Assembly: GCA_017744315.1 (NCBI GenBank)
Contig: JAGIBN010000001.1
Location: 434,001 to 498,000, forward strand
Origin: Porphyrobacter sp.
GTDB taxonomy: Bacteria > Pseudomonadota > Alphaproteobacteria > Sphingomonadales > Sphingomonadaceae
DNA length: 64,000 nt
Direction: 5' to 3'
Shown piece by piece: positions 46,252 to 55,755 of this stretch. Position numbers and translations under genes: made by a program. The notes under the pieces are model-generated. The model worked only from the letters and a program-made list of their open reading frames with translations, had not been told where the DNA came from and did no database searches. How positions within the stretch are numbered: the first letter of the stretch is position 1; each line of letters begins with the position of its first letter.

Positions 46252-47154
46252 TCAGCCTGCGGGCAGCAGCCTGCGGTCGCTGGCAATGCGGGTCATCGCC
46301 TTCTGCAGCTTCTCGAAGGCGCGCACCTCGATCTGGCGAACGCGTTCGCGGCTGACGTGATAGACCTGGCTCAGCTCTTCGAGCGTCTTCGGGTCCTCGG
46401 TCAGGCGGCGCTCCATCAAGATGTCGCGCTCGCGTTCGTTGAGGCCGTCCATCGCCTCGACCAGCATGGCGTGGCGCACGGTCGCCTCTTCGGCATCCGC
46501 GACGGTCTCGTCCTGCAGCGGACGGTCATCCGCGAGAACGTCCTGCCACTGTCCTTCGCCTTCCTCGCGCAGGGAGACGTTCAGCGAAGCATCGCCGCCC
46601 ATCATCATGCGCCGGTTCATGTTGACCACTTCCTGCTCGGAAACGCCGAGCGTGGTCGCGATCTTGGCGACGTCGTCCGGATGAAGGTCGGAATCCTCGT
46701 AAGCATCGAGGTTCTTCTTCATCCGGCGCAGGTTGAAGAACAGCTTCTTCTGCGCGGCGGTGGTGCCCATCTTCACGAGCGACCACGAACGCAGGATGTA
46801 CTCTTGAATCGAAGCCTTGATCCACCACATCGCATAAGTGGCGAGGCGGAAGCCCCGATCGGGTTCGAACTTCTTCACGCCCTGCATCAGGCCGATGTTG
46901 CCTTCGGAGATGAGTTCCGACACCGGCAGGCCATAGCCGCGATAACCCATCGCGATCTTCGCGACGAGGCGAAGATGGCTGGTTACCAGCTGGCCGGCTG
47001 CCGCCGGATCCTCATGCTCCTTGTAACGCTTGGCGAGCATATATTCCTGCTCGGGCGCGAGAAGCGGGAACTTGCGGATCTCGGACAGGTAGCGGTTGAG
47101 GCTCTGCTCGCCGCCCAGTGCCGGCACCGCCGGGAGATTACGTTCCTTGCTCAC
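46252..47154 (-). CDS. rpoH: RNA polymerase heat-shock sigma factor (sigma-32)
   Basis: LNRYLSEIRKFPLLAPEQEYMLAKRYKEHED...YGLPVSELISEGNIGLMQGVKKFEPDRGFRLATYAMWWIKASIQEYILRSWSLVKMGTTAAQKKLFFNLR (RpoH box). Confidence 0.97.
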   Translation of the reverse strand: MSKERNLPAVPALGGEQSLNRYLSEIRKFPLLAPEQEYMLAKRYKEHEDPAAAGQLVTSHLRLVAKIAMGYRGYGLPVSELISEGNIGLMQGVKKFEPDRGFRLATYAMWWIKASIQEYILRSWSLVKMGTTAAQKKLFFNLRRMKKNLDAYEDSDLHPDDVAKIATTLGVSEQEVVNMNRRMMMGGDASLNVSLREEGEGQWQDVLADDRPLQDETVADAEEATVRHAMLVEAMDGLNERERDILMERRLTEDPKTLEELSQVYHVSRERVRQIEVRAFEKLQKAMTRIASDRRLLPAG

Positions 47155-47248
47155 AATATCCGTCCTTTCCGGTCGGCCCGCGGTCGAAGACCCTTGCGAG
47201 GCGTCTTAGCTTGGGGCCACCTTTTAAAGATAGCACATTAATCCGATT

Positions 47249-48193
47249 TCAGTGTCGCAGTTCATCGATCAGTGTCCGCATGTCGTCGGGTAGCGGACTG
47301 ACGAAATGGACGTTCTCTCCTGTAACGGGATGGACGAAGCCAAGTTCCGCGGCATGAAGAGCTTGTCGGGTGAAACCGAGTCGCTGAAGAATCGGGCGAA
47401 TCGCTGAAGGTGTACGACCATATACAGGGTCCCCTAATAGCGAATGGCCGATTGACGACATGTGAACGCGCACCTGATGGGTGCGTCCTGTTTCCAGGCG
47501 GCACTCCACGAGACTCGCGTTCTTCAGCGCTTCCAGCGTCTTGTAATGGGTTACGGCGCGCTTGCCGCGCCCGTCCTCCACCAGCGCCATCTTCTTGCGG
47601 TTGACGTTCGAGCGGGCGATCGCGCCGCGCACGGTTCCGGCGACCGGGATTGGCCGCCCGGACACGACGGCCCGGTAGGCGCGTGCGATCGAATGGTCCG
47701 CGAACTGCACGGCCAGTCCCTCGTGCGCCTTGTCGGTCTTGGCGACGACCAGCAGCCCCGAGGTGTCCTTGTCGATGCGGTGGACGATGCCCGGCCGCGC
47801 GACGCCACCGATGCCGGAAAGCTGGCCCCGGCAGTGGTGGAGCAGGGCATTGACCAGCGTGCCGTCGAGATTCCCCGCCGCCGGATGGACGACGAGGCCC
47901 GCAGGCTTGTCGACGATGATGAGATATTCGTCCTCGAACACGACATTAAGCGGAATGTCCTGCGCGACCGCTTCGGCAGGGGCGGCCTCGGGCACGTCGA
48001 TCGCGAAGGCGGTGCCGCCCGCGACCTTGAGCGAGGCCTGCGAGACCGGCTTTCCGGCCAGCGAGATCCGGCCTTCGCCCATCAGCGCCTTGATGCGTTC
48101 GCGCGAAAGTCCGCTCGCTTCGGCCAGCGCCTTGTCGAGCCGGCCGCCGTCATGGCCGATGAAACCCTGGATGATGTTTTCGTAAGCCCCCAT
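47249..48193 (-). CDS. rluD: RluA/RluD family pseudouridine synthase
   Basis: GGRLDKALAEASGLSRERIKALMGEGRISLAG (S4), GIVHRIDKDTSGLLVVAKTD catalytic motif, ETGRTHQVRVHMSSIGHSLLGDPVYG. Confidence 0.92.
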   Translation of the reverse strand: MGAYENIIQGFIGHDGGRLDKALAEASGLSRERIKALMGEGRISLAGKPVSQASLKVAGGTAFAIDVPEAAPAEAVAQDIPLNVVFEDEYLIIVDKPAGLVVHPAAGNLDGTLVNALLHHCRGQLSGIGGVARPGIVHRIDKDTSGLLVVAKTDKAHEGLAVQFADHSIARAYRAVVSGRPIPVAGTVRGAIARSNVNRKKMALVEDGRGKRAVTHYKTLEALKNASLVECRLETGRTHQVRVHMSSIGHSLLGDPVYGRTPSAIRPILQRLGFTRQALHAAELGFVHPVTGENVHFVSPLPDDMRTLIDELRH

Positions 48194-48211
48194 TGCCTGT
48201 AGGATTTGGGG

Positions 48212-48646
48212 ATGAATGTCGAAGTGACAAGTGACGTGATCGCAAGATTGCATGAAGAATCCTTAAGCGCCCATCCGGAGGAGTGCTGCGGCATCCTGAC
48301 GGGAGAGGGCGAGCGGATAGAGGCCGCGATACCCGCTGCCAATGTCGCGGCGCAGCCCACCCACCATTTCGAGATCGACCCGGCCACGTTGCTCGCGGCC
48401 CACCGCGCGGCGCGGCAGGGCGGGCCGCAAGTGCTGGGCTATTATCATTCCCATCCGGTCGGCCATCCGGTGCCCTCCGCCACCGATTGCGAACATTCCA
48501 CCGGGGATTCGCGCATTTGGGCGATCATAGCCGACGGGCAGGTTGCTTTCTGGCGCGATACCGGGAATGGATTTTCGCCGATGACGTACCATGTCGTCGC
48601 ACCAGTGGCCGCTAATGGCCTGAATTCGAATGCCTCGCCCGAATGA
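48212..48646 (+). CDS. JAMM/MPN+ (Mov34/PAD-1) family metalloprotease
   Basis: HPEECCGILTGEG and HSHPVGHPVPSATD, matching the HxH(x)7SxxD JAMM signature. Confidence 0.85.
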   Translation: MNVEVTSDVIARLHEESLSAHPEECCGILTGEGERIEAAIPAANVAAQPTHHFEIDPATLLAAHRAARQGGPQVLGYYHSHPVGHPVPSATDCEHSTGDSRIWAIIADGQVAFWRDTGNGFSPMTYHVVAPVAANGLNSNASPE

Positions 48647-49314
48647 TTATTGATAACGGAAGTCCCCAGTCCATGACGACCAGCTCGCTCGAACTTGCCA
48701 GCCTGCTATGTTCGCGCCTGTGCCATGACATGCTCAGCCCGGTCGGCGCCCTGACCAACGGGCTGGAACTGCTCGCGGACGAGAAGGACCCCGACATGCG
48801 CCAGCGCTGCTTCGAGCTGCTGGACCAGAGCGCGCGGATCTCGGCCGACAAGCTGAAGTTCTTCCGCCTCGCCTTCGGGGCTGCGGGCGGCTTCGGAGAC
48901 ATGGTTCCGGTCAGCGAGGCACGCGCCCTGATCGATGCTTTGGTGGCGAACAATGCCCGCATCGTGCTCAACTGGGCGCTGGCCAGCGAAATGCTGCCGA
49001 AGCCTGCGGTGAAGACGCTGCTCAATTTCGGCCTGATCGGCATCGAGGCGCTGCCGCGCGGCGGCACACTGGAACTGGCCGCGGAGTTCCGCGACGGCGT
49101 GACGGAGATCGTCGTGCGCGCCGCAGGACCCCGCATCGCTTTCGACAGGGATATCGGCCGCGCGCTCGAAGGGGCGCTGCCGGAAGGCGACCTTTCCAGC
49201 CGCACCGCGCCCGCCGCGATGATCCAGCAACTGGCGCACGGGCAGGGCGGCAAGCTGCAATATGCCCTGGCGGAAGACGCGCTGGTTCTCGGCGCGGTTC
49301 TGCCGGGAGCCTGA
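48643..49314 (+). CDS. chpT: Histidine phosphotransferase ChpT
   Basis: LELASLLCSRLCHDMLSPVGALTNGLELLADEKDPDMRQRCFELLDQSARISADKLKFFRLAFG: ChpT DHp region. Confidence 0.88.
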   Translation: MIIDNGSPQSMTTSSLELASLLCSRLCHDMLSPVGALTNGLELLADEKDPDMRQRCFELLDQSARISADKLKFFRLAFGAAGGFGDMVPVSEARALIDALVANNARIVLNWALASEMLPKPAVKTLLNFGLIGIEALPRGGTLELAAEFRDGVTEIVVRAAGPRIAFDRDIGRALEGALPEGDLSSRTAPAAMIQQLAHGQGGKLQYALAEDALVLGAVLPGA

Positions 49315-49337
49315 CGCTTCGGCAGGCTTAGAGTGAC

Positions 49338-49403
49338 GCTTCGACAAGCTCAGCGGAGGTGATGCGATGTTTCCAGTCCCGCTCAGGCTGAGCCTGTCGA
49401 AGC
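49338..49403. repeat. Small palindromic intergenic repeat
   Basis: GCTTCGACAAGCTCAGC (49338-49354) and GCTGAGCCTGTCGAAGC (49387-49403), 16/17 complementary. Confidence 0.8.
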
Positions 49404-49440
49404 CCGCTCGAAAAAGCGCAGGTCCCGGAGGCGCGGGGTC

Positions 49441-50145
49441 ATGAACCGTTGGCTGGTCAATCGCACCGTCGCCTCGCCCAATTTCAACGAGCGCAAGCTG
49501 CCGATCTCGATGGTCGTGCTGCACTATACCGGCATGAAATCCGCCGCCGAGGCGCTGGAGCGGATGTGCGATCCCGAAGCGGAAGTCTCGGCGCACTACA
49601 TGATCGACGAAGAGGGCATCGTCACCGCGCTGGTCCCGGAAGCCAAGCGAGCGTGGCATGCCGGGCGATCCTACTGGCGCGGCATGACCGACGTGAACTC
49701 CGCCTCGATCGGGATCGAGCTGGTCAATCCGGGGCACGAATGGGGCTATCGACCGTTCCCGGAGGCGCAGATGGAAGCGCTGCTCCCGCTTCTCGCCGAT
49801 ATCGTCAAGCGCAACCACATCCCGCGCGGCAATGTCGTCGGCCATTCCGACATCGCGCCTGCCCGCAAGCAGGATCCCGGCGAGTATTTCGACTGGGCGC
49901 GGCTTGGCGAACTGGGGCTGGCCCTGAAGATCCCGGCGGCGAAGATGAATCTCTTCTACGACAATCCGGGCGCCTTCTATCTCGCGCTAGAACGCTTCGG
50001 CTACGACATCTCCGACGGACGGGCGGCGGTGACGGCATTCCAGCGCCGCTGGCGGCCCGATCTGATCGACGGCGAGATCGACGGCGAAATCGGCGCAATT
50101 CTGTTGGAACTGCTGTTGGAGCGGGACAACGGCCGTGCTAGGTGA
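49441..50145 (+). CDS. N-acetylmuramoyl-L-alanine amidase (AmpD-like) with C-terminal peptidoglycan-binding-like region
   Basis: MVVLHYTGMKSAAEALERMCDPEAEVSAHYMIDEEGIVTALVPEAKRAWHAGRSYWRG...SIGIELVNPGHEWG...GHSDIAPARKQDPGEYFDW: amidase_2. Confidence 0.93.
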   Translation: MNRWLVNRTVASPNFNERKLPISMVVLHYTGMKSAAEALERMCDPEAEVSAHYMIDEEGIVTALVPEAKRAWHAGRSYWRGMTDVNSASIGIELVNPGHEWGYRPFPEAQMEALLPLLADIVKRNHIPRGNVVGHSDIAPARKQDPGEYFDWARLGELGLALKIPAAKMNLFYDNPGAFYLALERFGYDISDGRAAVTAFQRRWRPDLIDGEIDGEIGAILLELLLERDNGRAR

Positions 50146-50150
50146 CCGCT

Positions 50151-50595
<445 letters not shown>

Positions 50596-50630
50596 TTTTC
50601 ATGACAGGGTTGGCGTCTGGCTCCCGCTTC

Positions 50631-50658
50631 GTCATTGCGAGCGCAGCGAAGCAGTCCA
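50631..50658. repeat. Arm of a small dispersed repeat (GTCATTGCGAGCGCAGCGAAGCAGTCCA)
   Basis: GTCATTGCGAGCGCAGCGAAGCAGTCCA, recognised as a common intergenic repeat motif; right arm degenerate. Confidence 0.5.
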
Positions 50659-50729
50659 GAGTCGCCCAAGCCGCCGCTGGATCGCGTCGGCTTCGCCTTC
50701 TCGGAACAACGAAGCTATATGGGGTGAAT

Positions 50730-51530
50730 TCAGGCCTCGGCCGCGACCTGCACGGAAATGCCGTCTGCGCTTTCGCAGGCCTGGATGAACCAGCGCTCGC
50801 TGCCCTCCAACCCGATTGCGGTGAGGCGGCCGTGCATATAGGCACCGGTATCGATGCCGACGCGGTTGGCGCGCACCGCAGGTTCTTCGGTGATCGTGTG
50901 CCCGTGAATGACGAAGCCGCCGAATTCGCCGATGTGGCTGAGAAACGGCTCGCGAATCCAGCGGCAGTCGTGGCCGAGCTGGTTCTCCAGCGGCGTATGG
51001 GGACGCACACCGGCATGGACGAAAACATAGTCGCCGAGCCGGATCATCTTGCGGAAACCGTCGATGAAATCGAAATCCTGCTGCGGAATCGCGTCCATCG
51101 CGGCGCTGTGCAGGTCTTCGAGTTCGGCCTCCCGCACGAAGTCCGGATCGAGGCCGTAGGACAGGATCGTCTCGCGCCCGCCGAACTTCAGGAAGCTGCG
51201 GAAGGCGTCCAGCTTGTCGCGCGAGACCAGCAGCATTTCCTCGTGATTGCCCTGGATGAACTCGACATCGCGGCGACGGGCCAGCTCGCGGGCGGCGGCG
51301 AGCACCCCGGCGCTGTCGGGGCCGCGATCGATCAGGTCGCCGAGGAGAATGACGAGGCTGCGACTGCCGCTGCGCTGGCTGTCGTCGCGCTCGATCGCCT
51401 CGATCAGGCGCTCGAACAGGTCCAGCCGCCCGTGGATGTCGCCTATCGCATAGACGCGCTGTCCGGCGGGCAGTTCGGGAAGGCGGGCGCTGGGAGCGCG
51501 GCCGAGCAGGTTTCTGATCTTCGCTAGCAT
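50730..51530 (-). CDS. Ser/Thr protein phosphatase-type metallophosphoesterase (PPP/ApaH-like)
   Basis: VYAIGDIHGRLDLFERLIEAIE...VILLGDLIDRGPDSAGVL...VEFIQGNHEEMLL...VFVHAGVRPH: PPP motifs GDIHG, GDxxDRG, GNHE. Confidence 0.92.
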   Translation of the reverse strand: MLAKIRNLLGRAPSARLPELPAGQRVYAIGDIHGRLDLFERLIEAIERDDSQRSGSRSLVILLGDLIDRGPDSAGVLAAARELARRRDVEFIQGNHEEMLLVSRDKLDAFRSFLKFGGRETILSYGLDPDFVREAELEDLHSAAMDAIPQQDFDFIDGFRKMIRLGDYVFVHAGVRPHTPLENQLGHDCRWIREPFLSHIGEFGGFVIHGHTITEEPAVRANRVGIDTGAYMHGRLTAIGLEGSERWFIQACESADGISVQVAAEA

Positions 51531-51640
51531 GCGTCGCGGCGATTATAGAAAGTCACGGCCTCGCCGACAAGCGGCCCGCATCGGCTTTGGCGCTTCCCGA
51601 GCCGAACCGTTCCCGCACCGCGACGGGGTATTTTTCCCTT

Positions 51641-52399
51641 CTATTTCAGGTAGAAATCGACCGTCGTTACGACGCGGACCTTCTTGTAGGGCGTATCGGA
51701 GACACCCCAGCCGCCGCCCGAATCGCCGTCCCGCGCCTCAATCGTGAAATAGCCCTGGGTCGCGCTCTTGATTGCGCCGACCTCGGCGCCGCTGTCCTGC
51801 GCGAACTGCTCGGCGGCGGCGCGGGCGTCCTTGGTGGCGGCCGCGACCATCGGCGGCTTGATGGCGTTGAGCTTGGTGAACGTGAAGGCCATGCCCGAGC
51901 CTTCCTCCAGGATGACCCCGCGCCGAACCAGTTCGAACTGGCGCTTCACCGCATCCTGCGCGCGCTTGACATCCTGACTGCGCAAAGTCACGCGCTGGCG
52001 GACGGTGAAGCTGGTGGTGCCGCTGTTGTCCTTGCTCTGCTGGACGTTGGCGCCGGTCGGTTGCAGGGCGTCGGCAGGAAAGCCGAGTTCGCGGAAGAAG
52101 GCCTCGATCCGGCGGGTGTCGTTCTCCACGCCGGACTGCGCGGTGGCGAGATCGCCCGCCGTGGAGGAATAGGCGATCGTCCATGTCGCAAGGTCGGCGG
52201 TCACGTCCCGCTCGGCGAGGCCGCGCACGGTGACGGAGCGGTCGGCGCGGTGTGCGCGGCGCATGCCGTCACCCAGCAGATAGCCGCCGCCGACAAGGCC
52301 GATGGCGAGGATCGTGGAAGCCGCGATCCAGCGCTGGCCGGTGGATTCGCGCAAGAAGGAGGTGGAGTGGCGGGGGCGTTCCGGGCTATCGTCGGTCAT
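51641..52399 (-). CDS. SIMPL domain (DUF541) protein
   Basis: RSVTVRGLAERDVTADLATWTIAYSSTAGDLATAQSGVENDTRRIEAFFRELGFPADALQPTGANVQQ...; N-terminal TM. Start at internal ATG 52399. Confidence 0.88.
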   Translation of the reverse strand: MTDDSPERPRHSTSFLRESTGQRWIAASTILAIGLVGGGYLLGDGMRRAHRADRSVTVRGLAERDVTADLATWTIAYSSTAGDLATAQSGVENDTRRIEAFFRELGFPADALQPTGANVQQSKDNSGTTSFTVRQRVTLRSQDVKRAQDAVKRQFELVRRGVILEEGSGMAFTFTKLNAIKPPMVAAATKDARAAAEQFAQDSGAEVGAIKSATQGYFTIEARDGDSGGGWGVSDTPYKKVRVVTTVDFYLK

Positions 52400-52493
52400 C
52401 GCGGCTTCTCCCTGAAGTCCTGCGGATGATGCCGTTTCTCGGCTGTATCCGTGATGAACCGTTATATACGTGCGATGAATTGAAGGAAATCCC

Positions 52494-52922
52494 GTGACGA
52501 AGTACCTCCACACGATGATCCGCGTGACCGATCCGGACGCGACGATCCGCTTCTTCGAACTGATCGGCCTCAAGGAAACGCGCCGCTTTTCGAGCGAGCA
52601 GGGCCGTTTCACGCTCATCTACCTTGCCGTGCCGGGCGAGGAGTCGGAAGTCGAACTGACCTATAACTGGCCCGCCGAGGACGGCTCCTTCGAGGAATAT
52701 ACCGGCGGCCGCAATTTCGGCCATCTCGCCTTCCAGGTCGACGATATCTACGCGACCTGCCAGACCCTGGCCGATGCCGGGGTGACGATCAACCGTCCTC
52801 CGCGCGACGGCCACATGGCCTTCATCCGCACGCCGGACGGGATTTCGGTGGAACTGCTTCAGGACGGACGCCTCGATCCTGCCGAACCCTGGGCCTCGAT
52901 GCCGAACATCGGCAGCTGGTGA
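52494..52922 (+). CDS. gloA: Lactoylglutathione lyase (glyoxalase I)
   Basis: MTKYLHTMIRVTDPDATIRFFELIGLKETRRFSSEQGRFTLIYLAVPGEESEVELTYNW...GRNFGHLAFQVDDI. GTG start. Confidence 0.93.
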   Translation: MTKYLHTMIRVTDPDATIRFFELIGLKETRRFSSEQGRFTLIYLAVPGEESEVELTYNWPAEDGSFEEYTGGRNFGHLAFQVDDIYATCQTLADAGVTINRPPRDGHMAFIRTPDGISVELLQDGRLDPAEPWASMPNIGSW

Positions 52923-53132
52923 CGCATTGCCGCCGATCTCCTTCAAGAGATCGGCGGCCTGCCACAATAACGGGCAAGTTAGTTAATTTTGTGAAATAGA
53001 CGCATGTTCATTGGTGCGGCGCTACCGATGTCCATACTTCGCCTTTGACGATGAAACGCCCAAGAACCGGTGGCTCCGAAGGCCCCCGGTAACTTCGGAG
53101 TGGAATCGCTTCGGTCTAGGGCGAGGGCTGGG

Positions 53133-54545
53133 ATGGGGTGGGCGGAGCTAATTCATCAGGCGTTCGGCGTCTTGGTCATGATCGAGCAGGAGCTTCTGCT
53201 CTTTGCGGGCTTCTGGGTACTGGTCGGCACGGCGGACGAACTGGCTATCGACTGTTGCTGGTTGTGGTTCCGGCTTTCCGGGCGAGTCCAGACCACGCGC
53301 ATCTCGCAAGAGGCCGTGCAGGCACCGCTCCGGGGGAAAGCGGCGGTGTTCATCGCCGCCTGGCAGGAAGACCAGGTGATCGGCCATACGATCCGGCACG
53401 CTCTTGCAGCCTGGCGGCAGGACGATTTCACGCTCTACATCGGATGCTACGGCAACGACGCACCGACCGTCTGCGCGGCGATGGAGGGTGCAGGCGCGGA
53501 CCCCCGGGTGCGCGTCGTCATTCACGACCGGGCGGGGCCGACGACCAAGGCGGACTGTCTCAACCGCCTCTATCACGCGCTGTGTGAGGACGAACGCCGA
53601 TCCGGCCGCCGCTTTCGCTGCGTGATTCTCCACGATTCCGAAGATATGGTGCACGCGGCCGAACTCGCCGTGATCGACGCCGCCTTGTCTTCCGCCGATT
53701 TCGTCCAGCTTCCGGTACGGCCCGAGCCGCAACCGGCCTCACGCTGGGTCGGCGGCCACTATGTCGACGAATTCACCGAAGCCCATACCAAGTCGCTCGT
53801 CGTGCGTGATGCCTTGGGCGCGGCGATTCCGGCAGCGGGGGTGGGCTGCGGCTTTGCCCGCGAGATGCTCGAACGGATCGCGGTAGGCCGCCGCCTGGAA
53901 GGCAGCCCGGGACCGTTCGCGGCGGAATGCCTGACGGAGGACTATGAACTGGGCGTGCTGGTCTCGCGCGAGGGAGGGCGCTCGCGGTTCCTCAGGGTGC
54001 GGGACGAGACCGGCGAACTCGTCGCCACGCGAGCCTATTTCCCGGCGCGCCTGAAGGATTCGGTGCGTCAGAAGACCCGGTGGATCCATGGTATCGCTTT
54101 TCAGGGCTGGGAGCGGCTCGGATGGGCGGGAAGCGCCGTCGATACGTGGATGGCGCTGCGCGACCGGCGTGGCCCGCTGACAGCCATCGTTCTGGCAAGC
54201 AGTTATGCGCTTGTCGTCGTGGAGGGGATGCTCGGCATTCCGCGCGTGCTGGGCTGGGATGTCGCGGCGATGCCGGGGCCGCCCTTGCTCTGGTGGATGA
54301 TCGCGGCGGGTCTGTTCAGCCTGCTCTGGCGCAGTTTCCTGAGGGCGACGCTAACGACGCGGGAATATGGTTTTCCGGAAGGCGTCTGGGCGGTCCTGCG
54401 GATTCCGGTGGCAAACTATATCGCGATCATGGCCGGACGCGATGCTCTGGCCTCCTACATCCGGACGTTGCGGGGCGGGCAGGTGACCTGGGACAAGACC
54501 CGTCACGACGCGCATCCGGCTTCTGCAGGCGGAACGGCCGCATGA
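53133..54545 (+). CDS. NfrB-like membrane glycosyltransferase family 2
   Basis: RGKAAVFIAAWQEDQVIGHTIRHALAAWRQDDFTLYIGCYGNDAPT...GPTTKADCLNRLYHAL...ILHDSEDMVHAAELAVIDAAL...FVQLPV...TEDYELG...KTRWIHGIAFQGWE. ORF extends to 53070; start uncertain. Confidence 0.82.
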   Translation: MGWAELIHQAFGVLVMIEQELLLFAGFWVLVGTADELAIDCCWLWFRLSGRVQTTRISQEAVQAPLRGKAAVFIAAWQEDQVIGHTIRHALAAWRQDDFTLYIGCYGNDAPTVCAAMEGAGADPRVRVVIHDRAGPTTKADCLNRLYHALCEDERRSGRRFRCVILHDSEDMVHAAELAVIDAALSSADFVQLPVRPEPQPASRWVGGHYVDEFTEAHTKSLVVRDALGAAIPAAGVGCGFAREMLERIAVGRRLEGSPGPFAAECLTEDYELGVLVSREGGRSRFLRVRDETGELVATRAYFPARLKDSVRQKTRWIHGIAFQGWERLGWAGSAVDTWMALRDRRGPLTAIVLASSYALVVVEGMLGIPRVLGWDVAAMPGPPLLWWMIAAGLFSLLWRSFLRATLTTREYGFPEGVWAVLRIPVANYIAIMAGRDALASYIRTLRGGQVTWDKTRHDAHPASAGGTAA

Positions 54546-55708
54546 GCGTGGTGCAGAGGCTTCGCGGGCAGCCGCTGATCGCATTGCTGGCGGTGCTCGC
54601 GGGCTGGATGGGTGGGCGGATTTCGGCCTGGGACCATCCCATTCCGATTGTGGCCAAGGGTGTTCCGGCGATGCGCCTGTCTTCGATGGAAGTTGCGGAA
54701 ACCGCCGGATCAGGGGGGACGGCCATGGCGGGGGGGCCTCAGTCAGCGCCCGGTGCGGGCTTCTATCCGGCTTCCGGCTATGGCCCGCCGCCGATGTCGA
54801 ATGTGCCCTATCCCGTATTCGTGAAAGTGCCGGTCTGGGTGGAGCGACCGCAACGCTGGTATTCCGGGCGAGACCGGGGACAGCCGCCAGCGCCTTCGGG
54901 AGCAGCGTATGGTGCGAGGGAGGAATTTCCCTCAGGGACGATGCAGGACACGCGCGTTTCGCCAGGCCTGCCGCCGGTCTGGCAATTCGCCGCGCAGCCC
55001 TATCCGGCTTCGAGCGCCTCTCCGGTGCCTGTTGCCGTCGCGCGACCCCGGCGGTGGTCGGTCGACAGCTGGGCGCTGCTGCGGCAGGACGGCGCCGGGC
55101 CGCTCGCCAACGGTGCGCTTCCCGCGACATATGGGGCCAGTCAGGCGGGCGCCGTCCTGCGCTATCGGCTTTCGCCGGGCGATGCGCGGCAGTTGACCGG
55201 TTACATGCGCACCACCGCCACCTTGGGCACCGCCATGCGTGAGACGGCTGCGGCTCTCGGCGTATCGGCACGTCCGCTTCCGGGATTGCCGGTCATTGCC
55301 GCGCTGGAAGGACGCCTGACCGAGCAGGGGGGCGCGAGACGGTTTCAGCCGGTGGCGATGGCCGTGACCCAGCTTCCCTATTTCGCCTTGCCCGGCGGCC
55401 TGCGGGGCGAGGCCTATGCGCAGGCAGGCTATGTGGCAGGCCGATTCGCGACGCCGTTCGCGGACGGCCAGTTCCGCGCCGACCGGGCATTGTTCTCCCT
55501 CGGCAAACTCGAAACCCGCGTTGGCGGGGGCGTTTGGGGCGGGGTGCAGAAGGGGGCGGGGCGTCTCGATGCGGGGCCGTCCGCGAGCCTCGCCATGCCG
55601 CTCGGGAAAGGTCTGTTCGGGCGCGCAGCGGTGGACTGGCGGTTCCGGGTCGCGGGCGATGCCGATCCGGGTTCGGGACCGGCGCTCACTCTATCCGCAG
55701 GTTTCTGA
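54542..55708 (+). CDS. Exported protein with NfrA-C-terminal-like barrel region
   Basis: ATGA overlap with nfrB-like gene; Pro-rich N-half; C-terminus AYAQAGYVAGRFATPFADGQFRADRALFSLGKLETRVGGGVWGGVQKGAGRLDAGPSASLAMPLGKGLFGRAAVDWRFRVAGDADPGSGPALTLSAGF. Confidence 0.6.
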   Translation: MSVVQRLRGQPLIALLAVLAGWMGGRISAWDHPIPIVAKGVPAMRLSSMEVAETAGSGGTAMAGGPQSAPGAGFYPASGYGPPPMSNVPYPVFVKVPVWVERPQRWYSGRDRGQPPAPSGAAYGAREEFPSGTMQDTRVSPGLPPVWQFAAQPYPASSASPVPVAVARPRRWSVDSWALLRQDGAGPLANGALPATYGASQAGAVLRYRLSPGDARQLTGYMRTTATLGTAMRETAAALGVSARPLPGLPVIAALEGRLTEQGGARRFQPVAMAVTQLPYFALPGGLRGEAYAQAGYVAGRFATPFADGQFRADRALFSLGKLETRVGGGVWGGVQKGAGRLDAGPSASLAMPLGKGLFGRAAVDWRFRVAGDADPGSGPALTLSAGF

Positions 55709-55755
55709 TTCGCCGCTTTCCTCGTTGCCGGTGCTGCGGTAGCGAGAGGGGTGGA

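Noticed and set aside
52929-52958. GCCGCCGATCTC-CTTCAA-GAGATCGGCGGC after gloA as intrinsic terminator
   Set aside because: Strong 12-bp stem but no T-tract follows; could be a 3' stability hairpin, not called as a terminator.
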